From Paucimonas lemoignei (GTDB taxonomy: Bacteria > Pseudomonadota > Gammaproteobacteria > Pseudomonadales > Pseudomonadaceae): a stretch of DNA of 64,000 nt. Location: NCBI GenBank assembly GCA_900475325.1, contig LS483371.1:434001-498000 (forward strand). The letters run 5' to 3'. Shown piece after piece: positions 38,250-47,137 of the stretch. Both the position numbers and the translations under genes were made by a program. How positions within the stretch are numbered: the first letter of the stretch is position 1; every line of letters starts with the position of its first letter. The notes beneath the pieces are model-generated. The model did no database searches and was not told where the DNA came from. It saw only the letters and a program-made list of their open reading frames with translations.

Positions 38250-39165
38250 AAGAGGGGAATCCCCGGCCTGCCTGTACCAAGGTCCCCAAAACTGGTGATA
38301 CGTAACCTATTGCAGGCTGCGTGCCAGTTTTGTGATTCGTGAGTTGGAAAAGTGGTTTTCGACTGCCTTTTTCTGCTCAAGGCCTTTGTTCATGGGCCTT
38401 CAGCCCATTGTAGATTTTTTGAGGTTTGTGCCCGGGCCTCAACTATGCGGTTTCAAGTCATGCCATTTGAATAGGCTGGCCTATTCATTTGCCTCGTTGT
38501 GGTGCGCATCGGCACCGAGATGCACGTTTTTGTTATCCCTTCCTTAACGGGGGCCAAAAAGTCACGCCGACAGCACGAATCCATCTTTGTTCGCTCCCTT
38601 GCCCTCTAAACACCCCTCCCAGACGCCGAAAATTGTCCGACAACGCGTGATAAACGCCGCATTTACAAAAAATTTTCGCCTTCGATCAGACGGCTGCCCA
38701 GCCGATGGTGGTGATTGTCACAATTGTGACTACCGCCGGTAAAGCCTCTGTAATACGGGCCCTCCAGGCAAATCTGCTTCTTCATAGATGAACTTGATCG
38801 CATGACTGTAGGGTCTTATTCCGGCCCCTGCGTCTATCAATCGGAATGATCTGACGAACGGCAGTGAAATATATTTTAGGAATTACTGAAACAGCTCGAT
38901 ACACTCAGCGACGGAAGGATCCGACAAGGTTTGTGGCATATAACCGACAGGTCTTAAAAGAGGATTAATAATTCTTTTTCGATTTGTAAAATGTTCACTA
39001 CCCTGCGACCCACCGAAACACACGGTGCAGTCAAATTAGTCTTGTGGTGCCTATAGATCATTGGCTCAACGCCGGATCTGGCGCCAATCGCAAATCCACG
39101 GGTCAGAGCGCCTTGAGGCCTCGGCACCACGGATCATAAAAAATTAGATTCACGAGGAGCGAAAC
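38250..39165. other. 916-base gene-free leader upstream of the OprD-family porin, rich in hairpins
   Basis: The region contains no convincing gene and no member of the window's REP families. The first 300 bases hold several short stems: CAAAACTGG/CCAGTTTTG (38287-38332), ATGGGC/GCCCAT (near 38391-38407), and TGAATAGGCTGGCCTATTCA (38468-38487). The perfect palindrome GTCACAATTGTGAC lies at 38717-38730. The last 250 bases are AT-rich and probably contain the porin promoter and leader. Confidence 0.6.
38717..38730. promoter_or_regulatory. Perfect 14-base palindrome, candidate operator
   Basis: GTCACAATTGTGAC is fully self-complementary and lies 435 bases before the porin ATG. TGTAAT at 38749-38754 could be a -10 box just downstream. 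The half-site TCACAATT resembles CRP/Vfr half-sites but in inverted order, so the binding protein is unknown. Confidence 0.45.
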
Positions 39166-40515
39166 ATGAAGAAGTCCACTCTGGCCCTGGCAATTGCCGT
39201 AGGCGTCATGGCTCAGCAGGCTAGTGCAGCAGGTTTCATCGAAGACAGCAAAGCATCCGTAAGCTCGCGTACTTTGTACTTCAACAGCGATCCACGTGAA
39301 GGCACTGGCAACCGTACCGAAGAAACCGCAACAGGTCTGAAATTCGACTACCTGTCCGGCTTCACTCAAGGCACTGTTGGCTTTGGTCTGGACGTTCAGG
39401 CGCTGGTAGGTATCCACCTGGATGGCGGCCGTGGTCACCACGCAGCTAACGGTGCTATCACCCCTACCGACAGCGATGGTTCTTCTGTAGACGAGTGGAC
39501 CCGTCTGGGCGCTAACGCCAAGGCTCGCTTCTCGAAAACCGAACTGCGTCTGGGTAACGCGTTGGCACCTGCTCTGCCAATCCTCGTATCCAACGACGGT
39601 CGTTTGCTGCCAGCAGCATTCCAGGGCGGCATCCTGACTTCCAAAGAACTGGACGGCGTGACCTTCACAGCCGGTCAACTGAGCAAGACCATCGGTCGTG
39701 CTTCGAGCAACTGGACTGACCTGTCGGTTAACGGCGCTACCAAGACCAGCGACGAATTCCGCTTCGCCGGTGCTGACTGGAAAGTCACCAAAGACCTGAC
39801 CCTGCAGTACTACTTCGCCAACCTGGAAGACTTCTACAAGCAGCACTTCCTGGGTCTGGTTCACGTCCTGCCGCTGGGCGAAGATCAGTCGTTCAAGACT
39901 GACCTGCGTTACTTCAACAGCAGCGCTGACGGCAAGAACGACAGCAACGCCACTGGCTACGGCTTCAACAACAACAGCGGTTATGCAAAACACGCTGGCG
40001 AAGTTGATAACAGCACCTGGTCGGCGATGTTCACTTACTCTCTGAGTGGCCACGCAATCATGGTTGGTCACCAGCAAGTGGGTGACGACGGCGGCATGGT
40101 GTTCCTGAACCAGGGTAGCGTTACCAAGAACGGCACCACTCGTAACGAAGGTAACGGTGGTTCGAGCTTCTACCTGTTCACTGACTCCATGGTCGACGGT
40201 TTCAACCGTGCCGGTACCAACACTACTTTCGGTCAGTACTCGTATGACTTCGCACGCGTCGGCGTTCCAGGCCTGAAAGCAGCTGTTGCTTACCTGCATG
40301 GCGATGACATCAAAGGCACTGGCGTGGTAGCCGGTCGCGAGTTCTCCCAGTGGGAACGCGACATGCGTGTTGACTACGTGATCCAGAACGGTCCGCTGAA
40401 AGGCTTCGGCACCACACTGCGTCACGGTTCGTACCGTGCTGATGCTGGCCTGAACGGCGCTACCGATACAGACCAGACTCGTCTGATCTTCAACTACACC
40501 TACGCTTTCAAATAA
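39166..40515 (+). CDS. OprD-family outer-membrane porin
   Basis: The 449-residue product has a signal peptide ending ASA (residue 21) and an 18-strand barrel with typical OprD segments: GFIEDSKASVSSRTLYFN, EWTRLGANAKARFSKTELRLGN, FTAGQLSKTIGRASSNW and a final strand FNYTYAFK. OprD-type porins admit amino acids, peptides or aromatic acids; the OprE/OprQ-like branch is suggested by the N-terminus but not proved. GAGGAG precedes the ATG. Codon use is strongly biased to optimal codons, as expected for an abundant protein. A terminator follows. Confidence 0.93.
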   Translation: MKKSTLALAIAVGVMAQQASAAGFIEDSKASVSSRTLYFNSDPREGTGNRTEETATGLKFDYLSGFTQGTVGFGLDVQALVGIHLDGGRGHHAANGAITPTDSDGSSVDEWTRLGANAKARFSKTELRLGNALAPALPILVSNDGRLLPAAFQGGILTSKELDGVTFTAGQLSKTIGRASSNWTDLSVNGATKTSDEFRFAGADWKVTKDLTLQYYFANLEDFYKQHFLGLVHVLPLGEDQSFKTDLRYFNSSADGKNDSNATGYGFNNNSGYAKHAGEVDNSTWSAMFTYSLSGHAIMVGHQQVGDDGGMVFLNQGSVTKNGTTRNEGNGGSSFYLFTDSMVDGFNRAGTNTTFGQYSYDFARVGVPGLKAAVAYLHGDDIKGTGVVAGREFSQWERDMRVDYVIQNGPLKGFGTTLRHGSYRADAGLNGATDTDQTRLIFNYTYAFK

Positions 40516-40534
40516 GCCGGGTCAGTTGATCAAG

Positions 40535-40563
40535 GAACCCCGCTTCGGCGGGGTTCTTTTTGT
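40535..40563 (+). terminator. Rho-independent terminator of the porin gene
   Basis: AACCCCGC and GCGGGGTT form an eight-pair stem around TTCG, the common tetraloop, followed by CTTTTTGT. Confidence 0.92.
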
Positions 40564-40675
40564 CTGTGATTTGATATTCACTTTGGGACTATATAAAGCG
40601 TTATCTATTCTTTTTAATTCGCATCAGGCTCGGGCACAGTTGGCTTCACTATCCAGCTGACAAGGAGCAACACCC

Positions 40676-41314
40676 ATGAGCCTGCGACTTGGCGATATCG
40701 CCCCTGACTTTCAACAGGATTCCAGCGAAGGCCGCATCAGCTTTCACCAATGGCTGGGTAACAGCTGGGGCGTTCTGTTTTCCCATCCGGCTGACTTCAC
40801 GCCGGTCTGCACCACGGAGCTTGGGTTCACCGCCAAGCTCAAGGATGAGTTCGACAAGCGCGGCGTGAAAGCCATCGCGCTGTCGGTCGATCCGGTGGAT
40901 TCGCACATCAAGTGGATCGACGACATCAACACCACGCAGAACGCGCGGGTGAACTTCCCGATCCTGGCTGACGCTGATCGCAAGGTGTCCGAGCTTTACG
41001 ACTTGATCCACCCCAACGCCAGCGAAACCCTGACCGTGCGTTCGCTGTTCGTGATCGACCCGAACAAGAAGGTCCGCCTGACCATCACTTACCCCGCCAG
41101 TACCGGGCGCAATTTCCACGAAATCCTGCGGGTCATCGACTCCTTGCAGTTGACCGACAACTACAAAGTCGCCACCCCCGCCAATTGGGTGGACGGTGAT
41201 GACGTGGTGATCGTGCCTTCGCTCAAGGATGAAGACGAGATCAAGCAGCGTTTCCCCAAAGGCTACAAAGCTGTCACGCCGTACCTGCGCCTGACGCCGC
41301 AACCGAATCGCTGA
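40676..41314 (+). CDS. lsfA: 1-Cys peroxiredoxin (Prx6 type), LsfA
   Basis: The 212-residue protein has the peroxidatic Cys45 in HPADFTPVCTTELG and the long C-terminal domain of Prx6-type enzymes, without a resolving Cys in the usual place. It reduces peroxides. In P. putida and P. aeruginosa LsfA is induced by sulfate starvation and lies beside the ssu sulfonate genes, as here. AAGGAG precedes the ATG. The AT-rich stretch 40564-40640 upstream, with CTATATAAAG, may hold its promoter and an activator site. Confidence 0.93.
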   Translation: MSLRLGDIAPDFQQDSSEGRISFHQWLGNSWGVLFSHPADFTPVCTTELGFTAKLKDEFDKRGVKAIALSVDPVDSHIKWIDDINTTQNARVNFPILADADRKVSELYDLIHPNASETLTVRSLFVIDPNKKVRLTITYPASTGRNFHEILRVIDSLQLTDNYKVATPANWVDGDDVVIVPSLKDEDEIKQRFPKGYKAVTPYLRLTPQPNR

Positions 41315-41345
41315 TTTACCCTTCCACGACAGCTGGGGTTAGTTT

Positions 41346-41373
41346 GGGCCGACGATGAGTCGGCCCTTTTTTA
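41346..41373 (+). terminator. Rho-independent terminator of lsfA
   Basis: GGGCCGAC and GTCGGCCC form an eight-pair stem around GATGA, followed by six T. Confidence 0.92.
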
Positions 41374-41389
41374 TTGTGCGCGACTGCCC

Positions 41390-41462
41390 TGTAGGAGCTG
41401 CCGAAGGCTGCGAAAGCGGTGTTTCAGACAAATCGCCTTCGCAGCCTTCGGCAGCTCCTACG
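41390..41462. repeat. REP pair, TGTAGGAGCTGCCGAAGG family
   Basis: Both arms are intact and lie between lsfA and the ssu genes. Confidence 0.88.
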
Positions 41463-41634
41463 GGGGAAATCCGTCGCTTGCTCGTATATGCATTTAAAGA
41501 ATAACCAAATGAAAAAATAAGATTTATGGATATAAAAAATCACTGGTAAGGTCACTGCAATCGAAACGAACTCACCACCTTACTCGTCCGCCAACGGCCA
41601 AGCAGGTGCCACTGAATAAGCAAAGGAGAGCGCC
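41463..41634 (+). promoter_or_regulatory. AT-rich promoter region of the ssu genes
   Basis: The 172 bases before ssuA include a very AT-rich core (41485-41540, with TATATGCATTTAAAG and GGATATAAAAAATCAC). Sulfonate genes are activated by CysB-type LysR regulators that bind such AT-rich upstream sequence; the assignment is inference from position and composition. Confidence 0.45.
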
Positions 41635-42603
41635 ATGCGCACTGCCATTTTGCGTCAAGGTTTGGTTGCTCTGTTTGCTGCAGCGGTCACCTTTGGCGCC
41701 ATCACACAAGCTCAGGCCGAGAGCCTGCGCATCGGTTACCAGAAATACGGCACCCTCGTGCTGCTCAAAGCCAAAGGCACGCTGGAAAAGCGCCTGGCTG
41801 AGCAAGGCGTGCAAGTGCAATGGACTGAATTCCCCGGCGGCCCGCAGCTGCTGGAAGGTCTGAACGTCGGCTCCATCGACTTCGGCGTGACCGGCGAAAC
41901 CCCGCCTGTGTTTGCCCAGGCCGCAGGCGCTGATCTGGTGTATGTGGCTTACGAGCCGCCAGCGCCTACCAGTGAAGCGATTCTGGTGCCCAAGGATTCG
42001 CCCATCACGTCCGTCAAAGAACTCAAAGGCAAGAAAGTCGTCCTCAACAAAGGCTCCAACGTGCATTACCTGTTGGTCAAAGCCCTGGAAGATGCAGGCC
42101 TGAAATACACCGACATCCAGACCGTGTTCCTGCCACCTGCCGATGCCCGCGCGGCGTTCGAGCGTGGCAGTGTCGATGCCTGGGTGATCTGGGATCCGTA
42201 CCAGTCGGCCGCCGAGAAACAACTGCAGGCCCGCACCCTGCGCGACGGTACCGGGATCGTCGATAACCATCAGTTCTATCTGGCGACCAAGCCATACGCC
42301 GAGAAGAACCCGAAAGTCATTCAGGCTCTCATCGAAGAGGTGCGCGCCGTGGGTGAATGGTCCAAGGCCAACCCGGAAGAAGTGACCAAACAGGTTGCGC
42401 CACTGCTTGGTTTGCCAGCGGACATCACCCTCACTTCGGTGAAACGCCAGGGCTACGGTGCGCTGTTCCTGACGCCGGAAGTGGTCGCTTCACAGCAAAA
42501 AATCGCTGACACGTTTTACCAGCTCAAGTTGATCCCCAAGCCGCTGAAAATCGCGGACGTGGTCTGGACGCCCACCGCTGCCGTTGCCGCCAAAGCGCCG
42601 TAA
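41635..42603 (+). CDS. ssuA: Aliphatic sulfonate ABC transporter substrate-binding protein
   Basis: The 322-residue product has a signal peptide (to about residue 28, ITQAQA) and the NMT1/SsuA-type fold: LRIGYQKYGTLVLLKAKG, FPGGPQLLEGLNVGSIDFGVTGETPP, VLNKGSNVHYLLVKALEDAGL and VDAWVIWDPYQSAAE. It captures alkanesulfonates in the periplasm for import under sulfur limitation. AGGAGAG precedes the ATG. It is followed directly by ssuC; the monooxygenase gene ssuD that normally lies between them is absent. Confidence 0.93.
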   Translation: MRTAILRQGLVALFAAAVTFGAITQAQAESLRIGYQKYGTLVLLKAKGTLEKRLAEQGVQVQWTEFPGGPQLLEGLNVGSIDFGVTGETPPVFAQAAGADLVYVAYEPPAPTSEAILVPKDSPITSVKELKGKKVVLNKGSNVHYLLVKALEDAGLKYTDIQTVFLPPADARAAFERGSVDAWVIWDPYQSAAEKQLQARTLRDGTGIVDNHQFYLATKPYAEKNPKVIQALIEEVRAVGEWSKANPEEVTKQVAPLLGLPADITLTSVKRQGYGALFLTPEVVASQQKIADTFYQLKLIPKPLKIADVVWTPTAAVAAKAP

Positions 42604-42630
42604 TCAGCCAGACCCTGAGGAGACAACTCC

Positions 42631-43428
42631 ATGAGCAACAACGCTTCGCAACGTCTGGTCCAGCGCCTCGCGCCCTGGGCTCTGCCGATCCTGCTGCTGG
42701 CAATCTGGCAGCTGTCGGTCAGTGCAGGCTGGTTATCCACCCGCATTCTGCCTGCGCCAAGCGCGGTGATTGAGGCGGGCGTCAATCTGGTGTCCAGCGG
42801 CGAAATCTGGACGCACCTGGCAATCAGCGGCTGGCGCGCCGGGATGGGTTTTGCCATCGGTGGCGGTATCGGCCTGGCGCTGGGCTTTATTACCGGTCTG
42901 TCGAAATGGGGCGAACGCCTGCTCGATAGCTCGGTGCAAATGATCCGCAACGTGCCGCACCTGGCGCTGATCCCGTTGGTGATTCTCTGGTTCGGCATCG
43001 ACGAAACCGCCAAGGTATTTCTTGTGGCGCTGGGTACGCTGTTCCCGATCTACCTGAACACGTATCACGGCATCCGCAACATTGATCCGGCGCTGGTGGA
43101 GATGTCCCGCAGCTATGGTTTGTCCGGTTTCAGCCTGTTCTGGCATGTGATCCTGCCCGGCGCCATGCCTTCGATTCTGGTGGGGGTGCGCTTCGCGCTG
43201 GGCTTCATGTGGTTGACCCTGATCGTTGCGGAAACGATATCTGCCAGCTCGGGTATCGGCTATCTGGCGATGAACGCCCGGGAATTTCTGCAAACCGACG
43301 TCGTAGTGCTGGCCATCGTGCTTTACGCCGTCCTCGGCAAACTGGCCGACCTCGCGGCGCGTGGCCTGGAGCGAATCTGCCTGCGCTGGCACCCGGCGTA
43401 TCAAGTGAATAAAGGCGGTGCCGCATGA
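42631..43428 (+). CDS. ssuC: Aliphatic sulfonate ABC transporter permease
   Basis: The 265-residue inner-membrane protein has about six helices and the ATPase-contact loop [31 protein letters not shown]. The family segments [20 protein letters not shown] and [24 protein letters not shown] are present. Its TGA overlaps the ssuB ATG in ATGA. Confidence 0.95.
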   Translation: MSNNASQRLVQRLAPWALPILLLAIWQLSVSAGWLSTRILPAPSAVIEAGVNLVSSGEIWTHLAISGWRAGMGFAIGGGIGLALGFITGLSKWGERLLDSSVQMIRNVPHLALIPLVILWFGIDETAKVFLVALGTLFPIYLNTYHGIRNIDPALVEMSRSYGLSGFSLFWHVILPGAMPSILVGVRFALGFMWLTLIVAETISASSGIGYLAMNAREFLQTDVVVLAIVLYAVLGKLADLAARGLERICLRWHPAYQVNKGGAA

Positions 43429-44240
43429 GCAGTCTGAAACAGCAACAACCGGCGCACCTGCTGCGTGGTATCCCGCTGGCGGTTCAGAACCTGAAGAAAG
43501 CCTTCGGTAACCGCGAAGTCCTGAAGAACATCGACCTGCACATTCCCGCCGGGCAATTCGTCGCCGTGGTAGGCCGCAGCGGTTGCGGCAAAAGCACCTT
43601 GCTGCGCTTGCTCGCCGGTCTGGACAAACCCACCGCCGGTGAGCTGCTGGCAGGTTCCGGCAAGCTGGTGGATGCCCGGGAAGATACCCGGCTGATGTTC
43701 CAGGAAGCGCGTCTGTTGCCGTGGAAAAAGATCATCGACAACGTCGGCCTGGGCCTTAGCGGCGACTGGCGTGGCAAAGCCCTTGAAGCGTTGGAGGCAG
43801 TTGGCCTGGCCGAGCGTGCTGATGAGTGGCCGGCGGCATTATCCGGCGGGCAGAAGCAACGCGTCGCACTGGCCCGAGCCTTGATCCACCAACCGCGGCT
43901 GTTGCTGCTTGATGAGCCATTGGGCGCGCTGGATGCCTTGACCCGTATCGAGATGCAGCAACTGATCGAAAACCTCTGGCGCAAGCATGGCTTCACCGTA
44001 TTGCTGGTGACCCATGACGTCAGCGAAGCGGTGGCGATTGCCGACCGCGTGATTCTGATTGAAGAAGGGCAAATCGGCCTGGATCTGCTGGTCGACCTGC
44101 CGCGCCCGCGCGCTAGAGGCTCGCATCGCCTGGCCGCGCTGGAAACTCAGGTCCTGGAGCGGGTGCTGTCATTACCCGGTACGCCGCCTGAACCCGAACC
44201 CGTTTCACCGTTGCCCACGCAGTTGCGCTGGGCTAATTGA
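43425..44240 (+). CDS. ssuB: Aliphatic sulfonate ABC transporter ATP-binding protein
   Basis: The 271-residue ATPase has Walker [10 protein letters not shown], the signature [14 protein letters not shown], Walker [13 protein letters not shown] and the switch His in [22 protein letters not shown] in the Q-loop is typical of the SsuB/TauB branch. It starts inside the ssuC stop codon. Confidence 0.95.
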   Translation: MSSLKQQQPAHLLRGIPLAVQNLKKAFGNREVLKNIDLHIPAGQFVAVVGRSGCGKSTLLRLLAGLDKPTAGELLAGSGKLVDAREDTRLMFQEARLLPWKKIIDNVGLGLSGDWRGKALEALEAVGLAERADEWPAALSGGQKQRVALARALIHQPRLLLLDEPLGALDALTRIEMQQLIENLWRKHGFTVLLVTHDVSEAVAIADRVILIEEGQIGLDLLVDLPRPRARGSHRLAALETQVLERVLSLPGTPPEPEPVSPLPTQLRWAN

Positions 44241-44280
44241 CCGACCGCTCGACACCCAAATCACCCAAAGGAAAAACATC

Positions 44281-44496
44281 ATGACCATTAAAGCCATCAA
44301 CGTTCGTAACCAGTTCCGCGGCACCATCAAGGAAATCGTCACCGGTGACGTACTGTCGGAAATCGACGTGCAGACCGCTTCAGGCATCGTCACTTCCGTC
44401 ATCACCACCCGCTCGGTCAAAGAGCTGGAGTTGGTGGTGGGCAGCGAGGTCATCGCGTTCGTGAAATCCACCGAGGTTTCAATCGCCAAGCTGTAA
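44281..44496 (+). CDS. ssuF: TOBE-domain molybdopterin-binding-like protein SsuF
   Basis: The 71-residue product is a single TOBE (mop) domain: INVRNQFRGTIKEIV, SEIDVQTASGIVTSVIT and GSEVIAFVKSTEVSIAKL. Small mop proteins bind oxyanions such as molybdate. SsuF ends the ssu operon in P. putida, where it is needed for some sulfonate or sulfate-ester use. AAAGGA precedes the ATG, and a terminator follows. Confidence 0.9.
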   Translation: MTIKAINVRNQFRGTIKEIVTGDVLSEIDVQTASGIVTSVITTRSVKELELVVGSEVIAFVKSTEVSIAKL

Positions 44497-44511
44497 TCGA
44501 TGGGCAAAAAA

Positions 44512-44547
44512 CAACCCTGGAAGGTGACGACCTTTCGGGGTTTTTTA
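44512..44547 (+). terminator. Rho-independent terminator of the ssu genes
   Basis: AACCC and GGGTT, with an inner AAGGT/ACCTT stem, form a bulged hairpin followed by six T. Confidence 0.8.
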
Positions 44548-44564
44548 TTGAGTTGCACACGACC

Positions 44565-44636
44565 TGTAGGATTGCCGAAGGCTGCTAATCGATTTGTCTG
44601 ACTCACCGCTTTCGCAGCCTTCGGCAGCTCCTACAG
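44565..44636. repeat. REP pair, TGTAGGAGCTGCCG family, overlapping the TetR stop codon
   Basis: The left arm is degenerate (CTGTAGGATTGCCGAAGG); the right arm is intact. Bases 44631-44633 of the right arm form the TAG stop of the leftward TetR gene. Confidence 0.85.
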
Positions 44637-45278
44637 GGCTGGGTCCGGTATCGATTTTTTTGGCAGGAATGCCGGTAGATAAAGTCCCACGTACGCATCA
44701 AACACCCGCATGCCTTCCTCGGCCATGCGCGGGGTGATGGCGTCGTGCAGTTGCATTGAGCGGGCGTACACGCGATCACTCAGCTCCATGGCCAGGGCGA
44801 AGACATCGACGTCGTCAGGCAGGCTGGGCAGTTGGAAGTGGCGGTCGAAGACGTCCTGCATCAGATGGCCGAGTTCGATGTCGTGCTGGCGGTCTGCCTG
44901 GTTGATTTCGGACAGGCCATGCTGCGCGAGGATTAGCTGGCGGGCGGCAGGGTCGGCGTTGTAGATGCTCAGCATGCGTTGCTCGACCACTCTGGAGAGG
45001 TCGCGCCAGGTATTCAGGGTTTCATGCTCGATGGGCGCCTGCAGGCTGGCGCGGAAGGCGGCGTGGATGTCGGCGGTCAACGCTTCGAGCAGGGCCGGGA
45101 CGCTGGCGAAGAAGTGATACACCGACGACGGCGGGATCTGCGCCCGCTCGGCCACGCTGTAGATCGACAGACTCGCCACGCCCTCGCTGGCAAGCAACTC
45201 ACGTGCGGCATCAAGGATCGAATCGATCCTGGCCTGGCTGCGTGCGCGGGGTTTGCGAGGTGTGGCGGGGCGGGTCAT
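44631..45278 (-). CDS. TetR/AcrR-family transcriptional regulator
   Basis: The 215-residue protein has an N-terminal TetR helix-turn-helix (RIDSILDAARELLASEGVAS, YSVAERAQIPPSSVYHFFASV) and a helical ligand-binding domain with no recognised ligand. It lies between the ssu genes and the polyamine gene spuI, facing the ssu genes tail to tail, and could control either itself or a distant target. The stop codon and the last residues are supplied by a REP arm, so the original C-terminus may have been altered. Confidence 0.9.
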   Translation of the reverse strand: MTRPATPRKPRARSQARIDSILDAARELLASEGVASLSIYSVAERAQIPPSSVYHFFASVPALLEALTADIHAAFRASLQAPIEHETLNTWRDLSRVVEQRMLSIYNADPAARQLILAQHGLSEINQADRQHDIELGHLMQDVFDRHFQLPSLPDDVDVFALAMELSDRVYARSMQLHDAITPRMAEEGMRVFDAYVGLYLPAFLPKKSIPDPAL

Positions 45279-45334
45279 GGGGGATTCTCAAGGGCAGGGC
45301 TGCGGGCATTGTACAGCGGCGCCAGATCCGACGC

Positions 45335-45400
45335 CTTCGCGAATGAATTCGCTCCCACGGGTTTGGTGAGTTTCTGTGGGAGCGAATTCATTCGCGAAGA
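45335..45400. repeat. REP pair, GTGGGAGCGAATTCATTC family, arms in tail-to-tail order
   Basis: Here the complement arm (CGCGAATGAATTCGCTCCCAC) comes first and the forward arm second, with only about 17 bases between them, so the pair is inverted relative to others of the family. Confidence 0.85.
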
Positions 45401-45429
45401 GGCCGGGTCAGACAAAGAAAATTCCAGAC

Positions 45430-45472
45430 AAAAAAACGCCGCACAACCTCTCGGCTCTGCGGCGTTTTTTTA
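45430..45472 (-). terminator. Terminator of spuI
   Basis: AAAAAAACGCCGCA and TGCGGCGTTTTTTTA form a strong stem; A- and T-runs on both sides make it bidirectional in form. It lies just after the spuI stop. Confidence 0.88.
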
Positions 45473-45485
45473 TGCTGCAACCCGC

Positions 45486-46862
45486 TTAAACGGTATGCAG
45501 GTACCAGTTGTACTCAAGGTCAGAGATGGAGTGTTCGAACTCTTCCAGCTCACTTTCCTTACAGGCGACAAAGATATCGATGTATTTCGGATCGATGTAC
45601 TTGGCCATCACTTCACTGTCGTCCAGCTCGCGCAGTGCATCGCGCAGGTTGTTCGGCAGGCTTTGTTCGTTCTGCTCGTACGAGTTGCCGGACACCGGAG
45701 CGCCTGGCTCGATCTTGTTGGTCAGACCGTGATGCACACCGGCCAGGACCGAAGCCATCAGAAGGTACGGGTTGGCATCGGCGCCCGCGACACGGTGCTC
45801 GATACGCACGGCATCGGCAGAGCCGGTTGGCACGCGCACGGCTACGGTGCGGTTATCCAGGCCCCAGCTCGGGGAGTTGGGTACATAGAACTGAGCACCG
45901 AACCGGCGGTATGAATTGACGTTCGGGCAAAGGAACGCCATCTGCGCCGGTAGGGTCTCGAGCACACCGCCGATGGCATGACGTAACGCGGCGTTCTGCT
46001 CGGGATCCTCGCTGGTGAAGATGTTCTTGCCATCGCGATCCAGGATCGAGATGTGGACGTGCAAACCATTGCCTGCCTGGCCTGGGTAAGGCTTGGCCAT
46101 GAAGGTGGTGTCCATCTCATGGTCGTAGGCGATGTTCTTGATCAGGCGCTTGAGCAATACGGCGTAATCGCACGCTTTGATCGGGTCGGCAACGTGGTGC
46201 AGGTTGACTTCAAACTGAGCCGGAGCACTTTCCTTGACGATGGCGTCAGCCGGAATGCCTTGCTCCTTGGCACCTTCCAGAATGTCCTGGAGGCAGTCGA
46301 CGTATTCGTCGAGGTCGTCGATCAGGTAGACCTGTGTCGAGTGCGGGCGTTTGCCGGAAATCGGCGAGCGTGGCGGTTGCGGACGGCCATTTACGTTCTC
46401 CTGGTCGATCAGGTAGAACTCCAGCTCGAAGGCGGCGCAAATGGTCAGGCCCATTTCGTCGAACTTGGCCACCACCTGGCGCAATACTTCGCGCGGGTCA
46501 GCGAAAAACGGATCGCCTTCCAGTTCGTGCATGGTCATCAACAGCTGCGCAGTAGGGCGCTTCTGCCAGGGTTCGTTGCACAGGGTATCGGGGATTGGAT
46601 AACAGATTCGGTCAGCATCACCGATGTCCAGACCCAGGCCGGTGCTTTCCACCGTCGAGCCATTGATATCCAGAGCAAATAAAGAGGCAGGCAGGTTGAT
46701 GCCCTTCTCGTAAACCTTATGGAGGCTGGTGCGTTCAATGCGCTTGCCGCGCACCACACCATTCATATCTGCAATCAGAAGGTCAACGTACAGAACCTCA
46801 GGATGTTCCTTAAGGAACGCGTTCGCTTCGTTAAGCTGAACGGCACGCGGGGGTACCGACAT
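45486..46862 (-). CDS. spuI: Gamma-glutamylpolyamine synthetase (glutamine synthetase family)
   Basis: The 458-residue protein belongs to the GS family and has AAFELEFYL, NGLHVHIS, and the ATP-binding RIEHRVAGADANPYLLMA, but not the adenylylation site of GlnA. In P. aeruginosa the homologue (SpuI/PauA) ligates glutamate to putrescine-type polyamines, the first step of the gamma-glutamyl polyamine pathway. It is transcribed divergently from spuA, 275 bases away. AAAGGTG precedes the ATG. Exact polyamine preference cannot be read from sequence. Confidence 0.9.
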   Translation of the reverse strand: MSVPPRAVQLNEANAFLKEHPEVLYVDLLIADMNGVVRGKRIERTSLHKVYEKGINLPASLFALDINGSTVESTGLGLDIGDADRICYPIPDTLCNEPWQKRPTAQLLMTMHELEGDPFFADPREVLRQVVAKFDEMGLTICAAFELEFYLIDQENVNGRPQPPRSPISGKRPHSTQVYLIDDLDEYVDCLQDILEGAKEQGIPADAIVKESAPAQFEVNLHHVADPIKACDYAVLLKRLIKNIAYDHEMDTTFMAKPYPGQAGNGLHVHISILDRDGKNIFTSEDPEQNAALRHAIGGVLETLPAQMAFLCPNVNSYRRFGAQFYVPNSPSWGLDNRTVAVRVPTGSADAVRIEHRVAGADANPYLLMASVLAGVHHGLTNKIEPGAPVSGNSYEQNEQSLPNNLRDALRELDDSEVMAKYIDPKYIDIFVACKESELEEFEHSISDLEYNWYLHTV

Positions 46863-47137
46863 GATGCAACACCTTTGTTGTTAAAAATATCAATCATCGA
46901 GCATTACGGGATTCAGTCAATCCGAAAGCCATGATGAAGTCAAGGGAGCCATTCATTGCCCTGCAAAGGCGCAAAACGGCCATTTTTGCTGCAATACAGG
47001 GCAACTGATCAGGCGCCGGAGGCTTCTAAAATCGGGGCCTGTAACGGCTGTGTTGTATTTTTTACGGCACGGTTGTGGAAAAAAATGAACAAGGCTAAGC
47101 TCGATTCAACCCAAAACAGCAACAACACGGGGGTCCC
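46863..47137. promoter_or_regulatory. Divergent control region spuI-spuA
   Basis: These 275 bases must hold promoters for both directions of the polyamine cluster. A -10-like TAAAAT lies at 47027-47032 facing spuA, without a good -35 box. No REP element is present, unlike most gaps nearby. Confidence 0.4.

Noticed and set aside
38332..38547. 71-codon forward frame in the gene-free porin leader
   Set aside because: No ribosome site, odd composition and it covers the hairpin cluster, so a structured non-coding segment is more likely.
38715..38754. Vfr/CRP site in the porin leader
   Set aside because: TCACA and TGTGA half-sites occur in the reverse order with no spacer, unlike the TGTGA-N6-TCACA consensus.
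47041..47100. Sigma-54 promoter before spuA (CGGCACGG...)
   Set aside because: The GG at -24 could be found but no GC at the matching -12 position.
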